Counted from the stretch's first letter, positions 51,072 through 62,634 are shown. The stretch: 64,000 bases of DNA from Sesamum alatum (GCA_034509735.1 JACGWO010000003.1:37618873-37682872); one strand, 5' to 3'. Numbers and translations: made by a program. Notes: generated from the sequence alone by a model not told the origin.

Positions 51072-53015
51072 TCAAGATGTTCATCTGTGACCATCTCTAA
51101 CAACTCCATCATTTCCAGCCAAGATCAAATACTTATCCTTCCTCGTGAGCTTTGTGCATGTGAAACCTAACGCCTTGGCTCACACTGCACGAAATCAGCC
51201 ACCTCGAACCTTGATTTCTCTGCATCACCATCACCATCGCGACGAACCACGCTTAGGAAACAATCCGAATAGCTAGGCCATGGATTCATGAGGAAGAACA
51301 AAGATCCAAGAACTTCAACCCTCTTGCAGTCGTACCATAAAACATGCTAACATGACAATTCACAGCGACAAGGAAAACGTCATTGCCTATTTCCGAGAAC
51401 AAAGGGCTGAACCTCAGCAAATAAGGTTCCCTACACGTGGTCCCCTCGGGGCACACAACTAGATCACTTTGACTCAACAACTTGTGCATTAGGTCAGCAT
51501 CTTGATCTATTTGCCTTGTTAGATGTATAGTTTTTATAGGTGAAATGATCTTTGATGTTCTACTCACACTGTACGTGATTGCAGTTAAGGTTGTACTGAT
51601 CCTCGTACTACAATAGACAACTAAAGGATCAAGTAAGGTCTTATGGTTACAAACGTATAACGTTCTCTTGGCGTTACTATCCTTTCCTTTTGAGGGTGAG
51701 TTCAACGAGTTGTCGGGCTTAATTAGAAACCTTGATTTTTATAGCGGTGAAATGAATTAAGGGGAAGGAGATTTCAAAGGGAAGTGTTGAGGCAATGAGC
51801 ATTCTGAGTATTCCAAGAGTGAAGCCCATAGGGAGCCACATGAACATGGCTAGTGCAGACAAGAAATATGGCCGGAAAGCCAATCTTCCATCATGAAAAA
51901 TTAGGGGCTTGGGGTATGAATTGCTTCGTAGTTGATGCCAAATCCTTCTTTCTTGTTCATTCACCAAGTAAAACTCCTGTGTCAACACATTAACAACCAT
52001 AACATCACTACCTACCAAGAAGATGAACAAGTGTGCACATAAATCTTCATAACTCTATGCAAAAACGTCATTACATTTGATTAAAATAAGTTTGCAAGTA
52101 AATTGGGGGTAAATATAGATTTGAAATAATTACCCTGCCCTCCCCTGAGATCCGAAATAATTATATATATGTATCCCTGTGGTTTGAAAAATTATATCTA
52201 ACACCCTTGAGGTTTGTTTCCGGGTAACAAATAGGTCATCTATTAGTCAAAATTACCAAATTTATTGATATTAACAAAAAAACTGAATTAAAATCGATAT
52301 TTACCTCGATTGTCTTATTACTGACTTATTTCAAGTCAAACAAATCTTTTCTGACTAGACTACCTTATAAGTATGGAAATATACCTCTTGACATGCATTA
52401 ACGTGTGATGATGTATAAGGATAGTTTTGGCCATAAAAAGATTTGTTTGACCTTACAATAAATAAGTAATAAATCAATCGGGATTATATGAATTTTCATC
52501 CAACTTTTTGTTCATATCTGCAAATTCAGTGAATTTTAACTAACAAATGGACTTATTTGCTAGACGGAAGCAAACCTCATGGGTACTAGATGTAATTTTT
52601 CAAACTATAGGTTGTCTATGTGTAATTACACCAAACCTTATAGGAGGGTGGTGTAATTCTCCCTATAGATCTTCATTAAACTTTTATGCTGATCAATATG
52701 AACAAATTCTATGAATTTTACTAACATATGGATCTATTTATTGGACGGAGACAAACGTCAGGAGTATTAAGTACAATTTTCAAATTACATAAAGTTTATG
52801 TGTAATTACATCAAACCTCAGAGGAAGGCGGTGTAATTATCCGTTAAATTATTAGATGAACTGAACTGAACATTACCTTGCAATGAGCAAACCATGGACA
52901 ATTAAAGTACGTCTTGCATCCACTGATTCCAGCGGCATTAAAAAGAATATTATCTAGTATAAGCTCCATTCTTTCTTCAATAAGTCCCACAAAAGACCTT
53001 CAACTCTTTCTCATC
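51072..53015 (-). pseudogene. Truncated and frameshifted tandem copy of the GPAT gene
   Basis: The exon 2 equivalent (51976-51072) is closely similar to exon 2 of the neighbouring GPAT, including NHKTLLDP and PEGTTCREP, and ends at the equivalent stop. It is broken by a 4-nt insertion with an in-frame stop near 51720, a 1-nt deletion near 51306 and a further small deletion near 51179. Only the last part of exon 1 remains (53015-52877), itself with a deletion of about 11 nt; roughly 600 nt of the 5' end, with the start codon, is missing. Similarity continues a little past the stop codon, so a genomic segment was duplicated, not a cDNA. The intron has gained the element 52123-52663. Confidence 0.88.
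52123..52663. mobile_element. MITE in the intron of the GPAT pseudogene
   Basis: Inverted ends (GAAATAATTACCCTGCC and the inverse of GGGAGAATTACACCACC) and flanking 9-mers TATAGATTT (52114-52122) and TATAGATCT (52664-52672), which match at 8 of 9. Internal phrases 'ggtttgaaaaattata' and 'aaacctcatgggta' link it to the element at 17529-17952. A fragment of another copy follows at about 52673-52850. Confidence 0.65.
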
Positions 53016-53283
53016 TACAATCAGACAAAAGAAAAAGAAAAAGAAACGCTTAACATCATGAAGAAGAGAGCTTTTTTTCCAGAGTGGAGAAGATGAGAAA
53101 AAAAGAAAAAAAGAAAATCAAACTTATGTTGTAGTCTCTACACGAATAGAATCTCCTTCTAGGATTCATCTCAGTTCATGAGGCTCGCAACACTGCCCTC
53201 TTCCCACAATAGCATTCGACGAAAGACGAGATACGGCTCATATAAGATTTCTTGGTCAATTTTGCCTTCAATACATAGAAGGA
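53016..53283. other. Unassigned spacer between the GPAT pseudogene and the Copia element
   Basis: A/G-rich at 53025-53120, then more mixed sequence. I recognise no gene here. Confidence 0.4.
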
Positions 53284-53288
53284 GAAGC

Positions 53289-53666
53289 TGCTGAAATTGG
53301 TGGAATACAGTGCAATGAAAGTCGCACTATTGAGGAATGCGACTCTGCTGGAAAGCATAAGTCCAAAGCACAGTTAAGATCATTTTCTTAGTGGTAAGTT
53401 GCTTTGACACTTTTGGCATGTGTAATGATGTTTTTGTTCTTTGTTTTAGGTTAGATTGTACAGTAGGTTATAGAAATGAATTCTTGATTTATCAGTTTGA
53501 GGGCAGTTATTCGAACTGCATTTCAATTGTTCAGTTAGCGATTGCTTGCAGTCATCTAGCTTCATCTATTTAAGTTGCTGGGGCTAAGATCTTGTAAATA
53601 CAATTTTTCAATACAAACTGTTGATGTTCAGCGCTCAATACTCCCCATTTCGAGTCATTTTTAACA
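53289..53666 (+). repeat. Copia 5' LTR
   Basis: Begins TGCTGAA and ends TTAACA; it matches the segment 57781-58157 throughout. It carries AAGTTGCTG... and 'cttgtaaatacaattttt' near its 3' side, the likely R/U5 region. Confidence 0.88.
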
Positions 53667-53679
53667 TGGTATCAGAGCC
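53667..53679 (+). other. Copia primer-binding site
   Basis: TGGTATCAGAGCC directly follows the 5' LTR and is complementary to the 3' end of initiator methionine tRNA, the usual primer of plant Copia elements. Confidence 0.9.
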
Positions 53680-53803
53680 ACTACTTAGAAAGGCTGCTGA
53701 TATCGATTTCATCTTCTTTGCAGAATTAGGGTTTTAGTTTTTCCCCCTTTTCTTCCATGTTCGAAGATTTGAGTTTCCCCCTTGAATCAAGAAAGAAAGT
53801 GCG

Positions 53804-54700
53804 ATGGCAGACCAGAATAACCAAGCCATTGTTGAGACTCTGCGGCTGCAGAATGGGGATCACCCAGGGATGATCCTCGTGTGGGCCGGCTTAGATGGAA
53901 CCAACTACTTGGGGTGGAGCAAATCGATACGTTTTGTACTGAAGGCCAAGTGCAAAATGGGCTTCATCGACGGCTCTTACGAACGCCCAAAAGAGGGGAA
54001 GGCTGAAATTGAACAATGGGAAAGGGCGGATTCGATGGTGGTGTCATGGCTCCTAAACGCCATTTCCAAAGACATCGCTGAAGTATTCATTTACACCACT
54101 TAAGCGAGAAACTTATAGGTCGATTTGGAATCCCGATTTGGGGAAAGCAACGGTCCCCTGATTTATCAAATCCGGAGAGAAATAGCTTCTCTGCACCAGG
54201 GACACTTGGCGGTCTCAGTGTATTTCATCAAGCTAAAGAAACTTTGGGATGAATTGACTGGTTTGTCGCCACCACCAGCGTGCTCTTGTGGCGCAGGAAA
54301 AATCTTGGATGAAAGGGACGCGTCTACCCAACTTATTCAATTCATGATGGGTCTAAACGATACGTACGACCACGTGAAGAACCAGGTTCTCTTAATGGAT
54401 CCCTTGCCGATGGTGGCGAAAGCGTATTCCATGTTCACTCGTGTGGAGAAACAGCGAAGGTTGGGGCTGGGAACCTTCATGAAGGAGTGATGAATGTAAG
54501 ACTTCAAGAAGGAGCCAGGTAAGGCGGATATAGATAGAGAAAGAAAGAAATTGTAGACAAGAACTCCCTGTTTTGTGATCACTCCGATCGTGTAGGGCAT
54601 ACTCGAGACACCTGCTTCAAGTTGAAGGGGTATCCGGACTGGTATAAGGCCCTAATGGACCAAAGACATTACGGGCAGAAATCCTAAGGGTGATGCAAAA
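53804..54700 (+). pseudogene. Copia gag, interrupted
   Basis: The capsid-like part starts MADQNNQAIVETLRL and includes LGWSKSIRFVLKAK. A TAA at 54101-54103 ends the first frame and the gag homology resumes at about 54119 in another frame, up to a TGA at 54488-54490. A degraded zinc-knuckle region with the phrase GHTRDTCFKLKGYPDWYK follows near 54597-54645, again out of frame. Confidence 0.8.
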
Positions 54701-54769
54701 ACAGAAAGAGGCAGAACATACGAAATGGTCGACTACAAAGACTTCACAGGTACTGCCCTTTGTACCCCT

Positions 54770-55830
54770 CCTAAACTAGAATTAAATGATGACTATTGGA
54801 TTATTGATAGTGGTGCATCGGTGCACATGTGTGCATCCTTACCTGGTTTTAAATTCTAGAAATGTCTTGCATCCACTGTGTTTGTGAAATTGCTTGATGG
54901 AGGTAAAAAGAAAGTAACACAGAAAGGAAACATAATGCTTGAAAATGACATTAAGCTCATGGATGTTCTGTATGTTCCCTCTTTCAATTATAACTTACTG
55001 TCTGTGGAGAAATTATGTGCTGACAATCTTCTTAGTGTATCGATCTTTTTCAAAAAATGGTTGTTTTTTGCAGGACCTTCGGACTAAGAAGGTTGTTGCC
55101 ATAAGAAGAAAACTAGGAAAGCTATATGTGCTGAACAAGAGCTCCTTCGTCACCACTACTATAAAAGGAACACCTAGAATAAAAGAATCCACTGCTTGTA
55201 TGTTTGCTGTTAGGACTAGCAAGGATGTGTGGCATAGGAGGCTAGGCCACACATCGATTGATGTAATGAAATATTTTCCTGCTTTCAAAAACATGAATAA
55301 AACTGATTTGAGTTTCTGTGACATTTGCCCATTAGCCAAGCAACAGAGGATGAATTTTTCATTAAGTGATACTTGCTCATATGTTGTTTTTGACCTTATT
55401 CATGTGGATGTATGGGGACAGTACAGAGAGCATTCTATTTCCAATTGCCACTTTATGCTTATCATTGTAGACGATTATAGTAGGACTACATGGACATATA
55501 TGATGATACATAAATCTCAAACTGTTGAAAAACTGAAAACCTTTATGAGCATGATCAGAAACCAGTTTAATGCCAAGGTGAAAACAGTTAGAAGTGATAA
55601 TGGTACCGAATTTACTAGTAATGAATGCCAAAGTTTTTTCAACAAAAGGGTATCAGTCATCAGAGAACATGCACACATACATCCCAGCAAAATGGGGTCG
55701 TTGAAAGAAAGCATCAGCACCTATTGCAAATGGCAAGGGTGCTGATGTTTCAGGTAGGCATGGCAAAGAAATTCTGGACTGAAGCTCTGTTGACTGCCAC
55801 CTATTTGATAAACTGATTACCCTTACACAT
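54770..55830 (+). pseudogene. Copia protease and integrase, interrupted
   Basis: The aspartic protease motif IDSGASVHM is at about 54803, followed by a TAG at 54857-54859. The pre-integrase block WHRRLGHTS (about 55230) and CDICPLAKQQR precede the integrase core with HVDVWG, VDDYSRTTW and VRSDNGTEF. A frameshift near 55660 divides the core before the conserved 'QNGVVERKHQHLLQ' block, and a stop lies at 55813-55816. Confidence 0.85.
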
Positions 55831-55972
55831 ATTAAAGTGGACAACCCCATATGAAATACTTAACCAGAAACCACCAGACATTTACCACCTTAGAACCTTT
55901 GGGAGTCTTTGTTTTGCTACTAACGTAGCACCAAACAAAACAAAATTTGATGAACGTACACATAAGTGTGTA

Positions 55973-57868
55973 ATGCTTGGATATGGACATGGACAAAGAG
56001 GATACAAGCTCTTTAACATGCAGACTGAACAAATAATAGTGTCACGTGATGTCACGTTTCAGGAAGAAATATTCCCTTATAAGGGGACTAACTTTAACCA
56101 GAATGCATGCCCCTTACCTGTTATTAGTGATTATGAACCACATGATGACATAGAGCAGGGTGACACTTCAGAACATATACTAAGACCGCACATAAAACTT
56201 AGAAGGTCTAGCAGACAAGTTGAGAAACCTGCCAGGTTTAAGGACTTTGTATATCATGCATCTGATGATTATCCCTTACCTAAAACTATGCGAGCAGAAA
56301 TAGTAGCTCTTGAAAAGAATGGGACATGGAAACTAGCGCAATTACCTTCAGACAAGAAGTGCATAGGGTGCAAATGGATGTATAAACTGAAGTACAAGGC
56401 AGATGGAACCATTCACAGGCACAAGGCTCGGCTTGTAGCCAAAGGCTACAACCAATTCGAGGGAATCGACTATACAGATCGTTTTGCCCCAGTGGCAAAG
56501 CCGGTCACGGTCAGATTGGTGCTGGCCTTAGTAGCATCAAAAGGGTGGTCGTTGCACCAAGTGGACATAAACAATGCGTTCCTGCACGGTACGCTTGACG
56601 AGGACATTTATATGGAGGCACCAAAGGAATATTTAGTACCTGCGGGATATGTATGCAAGCTTGAGAAATCCCTGTATGGGTTCAAGCAAGCGTTGAGGCA
56701 GTGGAACCAAGCCTTTACAGAAATGATGGCAGAGCAAGGGTTCTTGCAATCACAGCATGATTATTGCCTCTTCATCAAATATACGAGTACAGGCTTGGTG
56801 TTTTTGGTTGTGTATGTCGATGACATACTGTTGACAGCATCAACAGAGGAACAAATACATGAGTTAAAGGAATACTTGGACCTTGCTTTCACAATTAAAG
56901 ATTTGGGAACTGCGAAATATTTCCTGGGGGTTGAGATAGCTAGATCATTGGAAGGCATGGTGGTAACTCAAAGAAAATACATCCTGGATTTGGTGAAGGA
57001 CATGGGACTGACGTTGGGGAAGACGCATAGGACTCCGTTGCCAGCTGGGATCAAACTCGGCTCCAATTCAAGATATCCCATCTCAGATCCTACTCGGTAT
57101 CGTAGGCTCATTGGAAGAGGTCTGTATCTGGGATTTACCCGACCAGATATGGCTTCTGCGGCGCAGCAGTTAAGCCAGCACCTGCAGAACCCGTGCAAAG
57201 GCCATTGGGATGCAGCAGTGCATCTGGTGAAATACTTGAAGGGGTGTGTGTCTACAGGTTTGTATTTTCCCTACAATAACTCGTTTACACTGATGGCATT
57301 TAGTGATGCAGATTGGGAAACCTGCATGGATACAAGGAAATCCCTGATGGGATACTGCACATTCTTGGGACCGACCCCGATTTCATGGAGAACGAAGAAA
57401 CAGACCACAGTGTCACGGTCGACGGTAGAAGCAGAGTATAGAAACATGGGATCGACGGTGTGCGAATTAACTTGGATAACCTATATAATGGAGAATCTGA
57501 AGCTGCCAGTAAAAAAACCAGTCCAATTCTACTATGATAACAGAGCTGCTTTGCATATTGCGGCGAACCCAGTCTTCCATGAGAGGACCAAGCATCTCGA
57601 AATAGATTGTCGTGTTGTGAGGAACAAGTACAAAGAAGGACTCATTCATCCAACATATGTAGCATCAAAGGGGCAAGTAGCAGACATGTTTACCAAAGCG
57701 CTTACAGGGCCACAATTTACACGAATATTTGGCAAGTTGGGTTTGGTCTCACTGGACCCAATTCCAACTTCCGGAGGGGCTTCTGAATTAGTGGAATATA
57801 GTGCAATGAAAGTCGCATTATTAAGGAGTGCGACTATGCTGGAAAGCACAAGTCCAAAGCACAGTTAA
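55973..57868 (+). CDS. Copia reverse transcriptase and RNase H, uninterrupted frame
   Basis: A 631-codon open frame, the longest in the element. The ATG is internal to the former polyprotein, so the frame is a fragment and not a separate gene. Reverse transcriptase blocks include CKWMYKLKYKADG, ARLVAKGYNQ, DINNAFLHG, KSLYGFKQA and the catalytic YVDDILL (about 56814-56834). RNase H blocks include SDADW, SRSTVEAEYR, YYDNRAALHIAANPVFHERT and QVADMFTKAL. The frame runs on into the 3' LTR and ends with a TAA about 87 nt inside it. Confidence 0.85.
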   Translation: MLGYGHGQRGYKLFNMQTEQIIVSRDVTFQEEIFPYKGTNFNQNACPLPVISDYEPHDDIEQGDTSEHILRPHIKLRRSSRQVEKPARFKDFVYHASDDYPLPKTMRAEIVALEKNGTWKLAQLPSDKKCIGCKWMYKLKYKADGTIHRHKARLVAKGYNQFEGIDYTDRFAPVAKPVTVRLVLALVASKGWSLHQVDINNAFLHGTLDEDIYMEAPKEYLVPAGYVCKLEKSLYGFKQALRQWNQAFTEMMAEQGFLQSQHDYCLFIKYTSTGLVFLVVYVDDILLTASTEEQIHELKEYLDLAFTIKDLGTAKYFLGVEIARSLEGMVVTQRKYILDLVKDMGLTLGKTHRTPLPAGIKLGSNSRYPISDPTRYRRLIGRGLYLGFTRPDMASAAQQLSQHLQNPCKGHWDAAVHLVKYLKGCVSTGLYFPYNNSFTLMAFSDADWETCMDTRKSLMGYCTFLGPTPISWRTKKQTTVSRSTVEAEYRNMGSTVCELTWITYIMENLKLPVKKPVQFYYDNRAALHIAANPVFHERTKHLEIDCRVVRNKYKEGLIHPTYVASKGQVADMFTKALTGPQFTRIFGKLGLVSLDPIPTSGGASELVEYSAMKVALLRSATMLESTSPKHS

Positions 57869-58157
57869 AATCATTTTCTTAGTGGTAAGTCTCTTTGACA
57901 CTTTTGGCATGTGTAATGACGTTTTTGTTCTTTGTTTTAGGTTAGATTGTATATTAGGTTATAGAAACGAATTCTTGATTTATCAGTTTGAGGGCAGTTA
58001 TTCGAACTGCATTTCAGTTGTTTAGTTAGGGATTGCTTGCAGTCATCTAGCTTCGTCTATTTAAGTTGTTGGTGCTGAGATCTTGTAAGTAAAATTTTTC
58101 AATATAAACTGTTGATGTCCAGTGCTCAATACTCCTCATTTCGATTCATTTTTAGCA
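57781..58157 (+). repeat. Copia 3' LTR
   Basis: Begins TTCTGAATTAG, where the expected TG is mutated, directly after the purine-rich CCGGAGGGGC, and ends TTAGCA. It matches 53289-53666 with about thirty differences. Confidence 0.88.
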
Positions 58158-58162
58158 GAAGC

Positions 58163-58607
58163 AATGCTTCTTGAGTGTTCTGAAATTGGGGAAATAATGG
58201 AGACGATTTGTCTCTTTCCCTGCAAAAAATAGCTGAATTGGATAGACCACTGAGTTGGTAATGCTGACGTGGTTATTTTTTCCACATCAGCCTCGCCAAC
58301 TAAGTGGTCCCAATTTTTTTTGGACGTATCAGCGAATTTGGCCGGACATGTCAGCATCTACTGGTTTTCAAGCGGCACGCGCACTTCACGTGACTAATTC
58401 CGGGCAAAATAGGGTTTTTTGTCCTTAAATTGCAATGTTTTAAAGATTGTTGTCCTAAAATACTATTTTATGACCCTGGACTTAGAGTGTCACCGTCCCT
58501 AAGAAAGTGGACGAAAATTGCAGTTTTCTCATAAAATAATTACAAAAATTTGGCGGACCAAATTATTAAATAAACCAAAAGGGTGCTCTTCAATTATATA
58601 AAGGTAT
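58163..58607. other. Intergenic DNA with a truncated MITE end
   Basis: About 58410-58540 ('ccgtccctaagaaagtggac' and 'attgcagttttctca') repeats the end of the element at 10180-11166. No gene supported. Confidence 0.5.
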
Positions 58608-58934
58608 CTATACTATATCTATACTTCTATACTATTATATAAAATAAAATAAAATAAAATAAAAACCATTTCTTACTCACAAATGACGGTTAATGACACC
58701 GCCGCACCATTTTTTTGTAATTCCAAAAATAACCCTCAAATGATATGATAACTACTTTATTTAATTTTCCAAATTTTATATTAATTGATAAATTAGTTTT
58801 TTCTTTCTTTACTTTTTTTTTAATTTTTAATGTCATGTGTTAGTTTATACATTTTATTCTTATTTATAATATATTTTAAAACATAAAAAATTATTTATTA
58901 TATGCACGTCGGAACGGCGTGCCACGACGGCTAG
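58608..58934 (+). mobile_element. Non-autonomous Helitron with intact 3' hairpin and CTAG
   Basis: The 3' end has the hairpin GCACG-tcggaacgg-CGTGC, then a short spacer and CTAG at 58931-58934, followed by T. The 5' end begins TCTATACTA and is preceded by A; the exact first base is uncertain because the TCTATACT motif is repeated three times there. The interior phrases match the copy at 1879-2133. No coding capacity. Confidence 0.65.
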
Positions 58935-58947
58935 TATACTAATTATT

Positions 58948-59425
58948 TGTGGCAGCTTCAGCAGGAGGATCTAATCCCAGTCGTCCACTGAAGATCAAAT
59001 GCTGCCGTAAGATCAAGGGCTCAGCACCAGACTCGAACGACAGTGTTTCGCGTAAAGGCCGAAACCTAATTTAAGTTGCAGCGACGTCGTTTAAGGAGAG
59101 GGACCACCTAAAATACAACGGTCAGATCAACCATCATCCAACGAACCGCATTATCCCTCAGCTAAACAAACTCCAACAGCATTCGCACGCACTCCATGAC
59201 AGCTTCCATAATAGCACCTTGAAGCTCCACTCTAATTCGCTTTCTGCATTTATAATTCTATTAAATAGACTGTCATTCTATTTAGGCATTTAGGGTTGTG
59301 GCTATAAATAGCAACACTTTTGTTTTCAAAGACATTCGAGTACTTAGCCTAATTTTTAAGAAGTTTCAGTTGAAAAGGCAATCTTCTCTATCGGCTCTAC
59401 TTTCTTTCCTAGCAAAATCACAACA
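58948..59425 (+). repeat. Gypsy 5' LTR
   Basis: Starts TGTGGCAGCTTCAGCAGG and ends near ATCACAACA; its first 243 bp match 63758-64000 with a low level of differences. The right end is set by the CA before a primer-site-like sequence. Confidence 0.8.
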
Positions 59426-59427
59426 TT

Positions 59428-59440
59428 TGGTGTCCAGAGC
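59428..59440 (+). other. Likely Gypsy primer-binding site
   Basis: TGGTGTCCAGAGC follows the 5' LTR by 2 nt and resembles the initiator methionine tRNA complement TGGTATCAGAGC with changes. Weakly supported. Confidence 0.5.
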
Positions 59441-59466
59441 AAGGCTTTCCTCGGCCTTACTCGACC

Positions 59467-60660
59467 ATGGCGGATGGTACCAAGATGAAGGAAATAATGG
59501 ATGCTCAAAAAAAAACAAGAGTTATGGTTGATGGAAGAAAAATCAAAATGCCAAGTTAGTGAAGAGCAAATGAGAGTAGAATTTGATAACTTGATGGGCT
59601 TACAAGCAGGCCTACAAAATTCGTACACAGAGCTGGTGGAAGGGCAGAAAGCCCTCCAGCTACAAATGCAGTGATTGATGGAACAAATGCAAAAAAAATA
59701 ACAAGGAGCAATCAGCCTCAGGAGAAAAACCAACTTCCCCTAAAGAAAGGGCACCAAGCGTACCAGTGGAGTCTGATTTTTCTGGAAATTAGAATCGCCT
59801 GCCATCACTTTCTAACCTAGAATTCCCTAGGTTCAATGGGGATGAACCAAAATGGTGGATTCGAAAATGCCAATGGTACTTCCAGATGGTCTATACAATC
59901 CCTAAAGACCAGCGAGTGTCCCTTGCATCCATCCATTTGAATGGGAGGGCTGAGCTTTGGTTCCAAGGACCTATCAAGGGAAAAAATCTCCTAGATTGGA
60001 AGCATTTCATTGAAGCAGTGTATGAACGTTTTGAAGGAGTGGATCCTGGAGCCATCTTAGGGGAATTCAACACACTGCAGCAAGGATAAACACAGTAGAT
60101 AAATATTTTGAACGATTTGAGGAGCTGAGATCACATGTGATGATCTTTCATAGTGACTTCTCTAAAGGTTACTTTGTGACCTGCTTTGTCAATGGACTAC
60201 GACCTGACATAAAAGGGCCTGTAATCTCCCTACATCCTACCAGACTTCACCAAGCCTTAGCCCTTGCCAAAAACCAAGAACAAACTGTGGGGGCAATCCT
60301 GCAACTGATGAACCCTACTTCCAAACCATGGCCAGTAAGCAACCCTAAACACTTTATCTCCCCAAAACCAAACTACAGCAAGCCTATTTCCCAATAAACA
60401 AAACCACCCTTCGCCCAAGCCAATCCCAAAAAAAAACTGTGCAACGTACCCCAATCCGAAAATTCCTTTTAGAGGAAGAAATGCAAGCTCGCAGAGCCAA
60501 AAACCTCTGCTATAACTGTGATGAACTGTTCAGGCCTGGACACAAATGTAAACAACAATTTATGTATTGCATCTTGACCGAGGAAGAGGCTGCCATGGGT
60601 GAGGAAGAAACTGAGAATGTTGAGGAAGAGGGAGAGGAGGACATGACTATTTCTATAAAT
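59467..60660 (+). pseudogene. Gypsy gag, interrupted
   Basis: The ATG at 59467 opens MADGTKMKEIMDAQKK. A coiled-coil-like N-terminal part is followed by the capsid block PRFNGDEPKWWIRKCQWYFQ and NGRAELWFQG (about 59828-59970). Stops or frame changes occur near 59554, 60087 and 60397. The zinc knuckle CYNCDELFRPGHKC is at about 60508-60549. Confidence 0.85.
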
Positions 60661-60951
60661 GCAATCAGTGACAGCACTAACTTTAACACATTTAGAGTCA
60701 AGGGTAGAGCCTATAATCATGACACACAGTTGTTTATCGATGGAGAGAGTACACATTGTTTCCTAGATGAGGAAACAACTCACAGGCTTGGCTGCCAGCT
60801 AGAGCAGACCAGCCCTATGGTGGTCAGTGTAGCAGATGGCGGAAGAATGGTTAGCCAGTTGTATTGCCCAACCTTTACTTGGGAGATCCAAGGTCAATCC
60901 TTCATTTACCTAGTACGAACTTTGACCTTAGGTGGTTGTCACATGGTCTAA
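60660..60951 (+). pseudogene. Gypsy protease region
   Basis: The frame continues from the zinc knuckle into LFIDGESTHCFLDEET (about 60730-60777), which corresponds to the family's 'D-S/T-G-S/A-T' aspartic protease motif; the glycine after Asp is shifted by a glutamate, so activity is doubtful. The frame stops at 60949-60951. Confidence 0.7.
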
Positions 60952-61002
60952 TGAGGTGACTGGCTAAGGCATTATAGCCCAATAGAATATGACTACCAAG
61001 CC

Positions 61003-62634
61003 ATGACAGTCACAGTTCCAAGAAACGACAAGAAAATGGGGTTTCAAGCAGTCACCCAACAGTCTGAATTACATCTCATTTCAGCAAGGAACATGGCCAA
61101 ACTGGTCAATGAGGGATCCTATGGATTCGTAGGCCAATTGCATTCCATACCTGCAATCCTTTCCCATGAAAGTACTCACACTGATATCGAGCAGCTTTTG
61201 GCAGGTTACAATGACTTGTTCCAGGAGCCTCAATGTCTGCCCCCTAAAAGGTCAATTGAGCATAAAATAATCCTCAAACCTGATGCAGTGCCTAAGAAGA
61301 TGCATCCATACAGATACTCCTATGCTCAGAAAGGTGAGATAGAAACCATTGTGAAAGGTATGTTGAAAGAGGGTATCATTCAACCCAGCCAAAGTTCCTT
61401 TGGCTCTCCAGTTTTGTTGGTAAAAGAAAAGGGATGGGTCCTGGCGTATGTGCGTGGACTACAGATACTTAAATAGCCTCACTGTGAAGGATAATTTTCC
61501 AATCCCCATCATTGATGAGCTATTAGATGAGTTACATGGAGCATGCTTTTTTCTCAAATTGATTTACGCTCAGGTTATTTTCAAATCAGAATGCATGAAG
61601 AAGATGTTCCTAAAACCAGTGTCACACATCAGGGTCACTACAAATTTCTGGTAATGCCTTTTGGGCTTTGCAATGCAACCTCCACATTTCAGTCACTGAT
61701 GAATGTTGTTTTTGCTCCTTACTTACGAAAGTTTATACTGGTGTTCTTTGATGACATATTAGTGTATAGCAAGAGTTGGGCAGACCACTTGAAACAGTTG
61801 GGGATTACATTGGACTTACTTAGACAAAACCAACTATATGCCAAAAGGAGTAAATGTGACTTTGGAAAGGAAACCATTGAGTACTTAGGCCATATCTTCT
61901 CTATAGAAGGGGTAGCCACGGATCCTATGAAAGTTGAATGCATAAAAAGTTGGCCACTACCTGAAACTGTGAAAGAACTGAGGGGATTCATTGGCTTGAC
62001 AGGTTATTATAGGAAATTTATCAAAGGCTATGGGGTAATAAGTAAACCCCTGACAGAATTACTCAAAAAGGATGATTTTAAATGGAATCCTGTTGCCACT
62101 AATGCTTTTGAATGTCTGAAACAGGCTTTGACCACAACTCCAATTTTGGCTCTACCTGACTTTTCTCAGCAATTTGTAATTGAGGCTGATGCGTGTGATA
62201 AAGGAATAGGAGATGCCCTTATGCAGAACCAGAGGCCAATAGCCTTTCTCAGCAAGGCCTTAAGCCCTAGAAACTTGGGGCTATCAGTCTATGAGAAGGA
62301 GTTTTTGGCAATTTTACAGGCGGTGCAGAAGTGGAAACACTATCTCATTGGGCACCATTTTGTGATCAAAACAGACCACCAAAGCCTCAAACATATTCTG
62401 GAGCAGAAGGTGGAGAATGCCCTACAACAAAAGTGGATCTCTAAACTCTTAGGCCTAGACTATGAGGTGCAATACAAGAAGGGGAGAGAGAACAAAGTTG
62501 TTGATGCCCTATCTAGAAGGGACAAAGGTGACTGTATGACCATCACAGTGGTTATACCTAATTGGGTACAGATGTGCAGAAGAGTTGTGAAGGGGACCAG
62601 GAGTTCACTCCTATCATACAGGCTAAAGTGGTAA
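61003..62634 (+). pseudogene. Gypsy reverse transcriptase and RNase H, frameshifted
   Basis: Blocks in order: HPYRYSYAQKGEIE and [10 protein letters not shown] (to about 61432), CVDYRYLN (61451), [19 protein letters not shown] (61561), MPFGLCNA and the catalytic FFDDILVYSKS (61747), GYYRKFIKGYG (62002), then RNase H with EADACDKGIG (62182), YEKEFLAILQAV and TDHQSLKHIL (62371). Frame changes lie near 61440 and 61555; after that the frame is open to 62634. Confidence 0.88.

Larger units (their letters stand above)
53284..58162 (+). mobile_element. Ty1-Copia LTR retrotransposon, complete in structure but defective
   Basis: The order is target duplication GAAGC (53284-53288), 5' LTR (53289-53666), primer-binding site, gag, protease, integrase, reverse transcriptase, RNase H, a short polypurine tract, 3' LTR (57781-58157) and target duplication GAAGC (58158-58162). 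Integrase before reverse transcriptase defines Copia. The LTRs differ at about thirty positions by eye, so the insertion is not recent. Frameshifts and stops in gag, protease and integrase make it non-autonomous. Confidence 0.92.
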
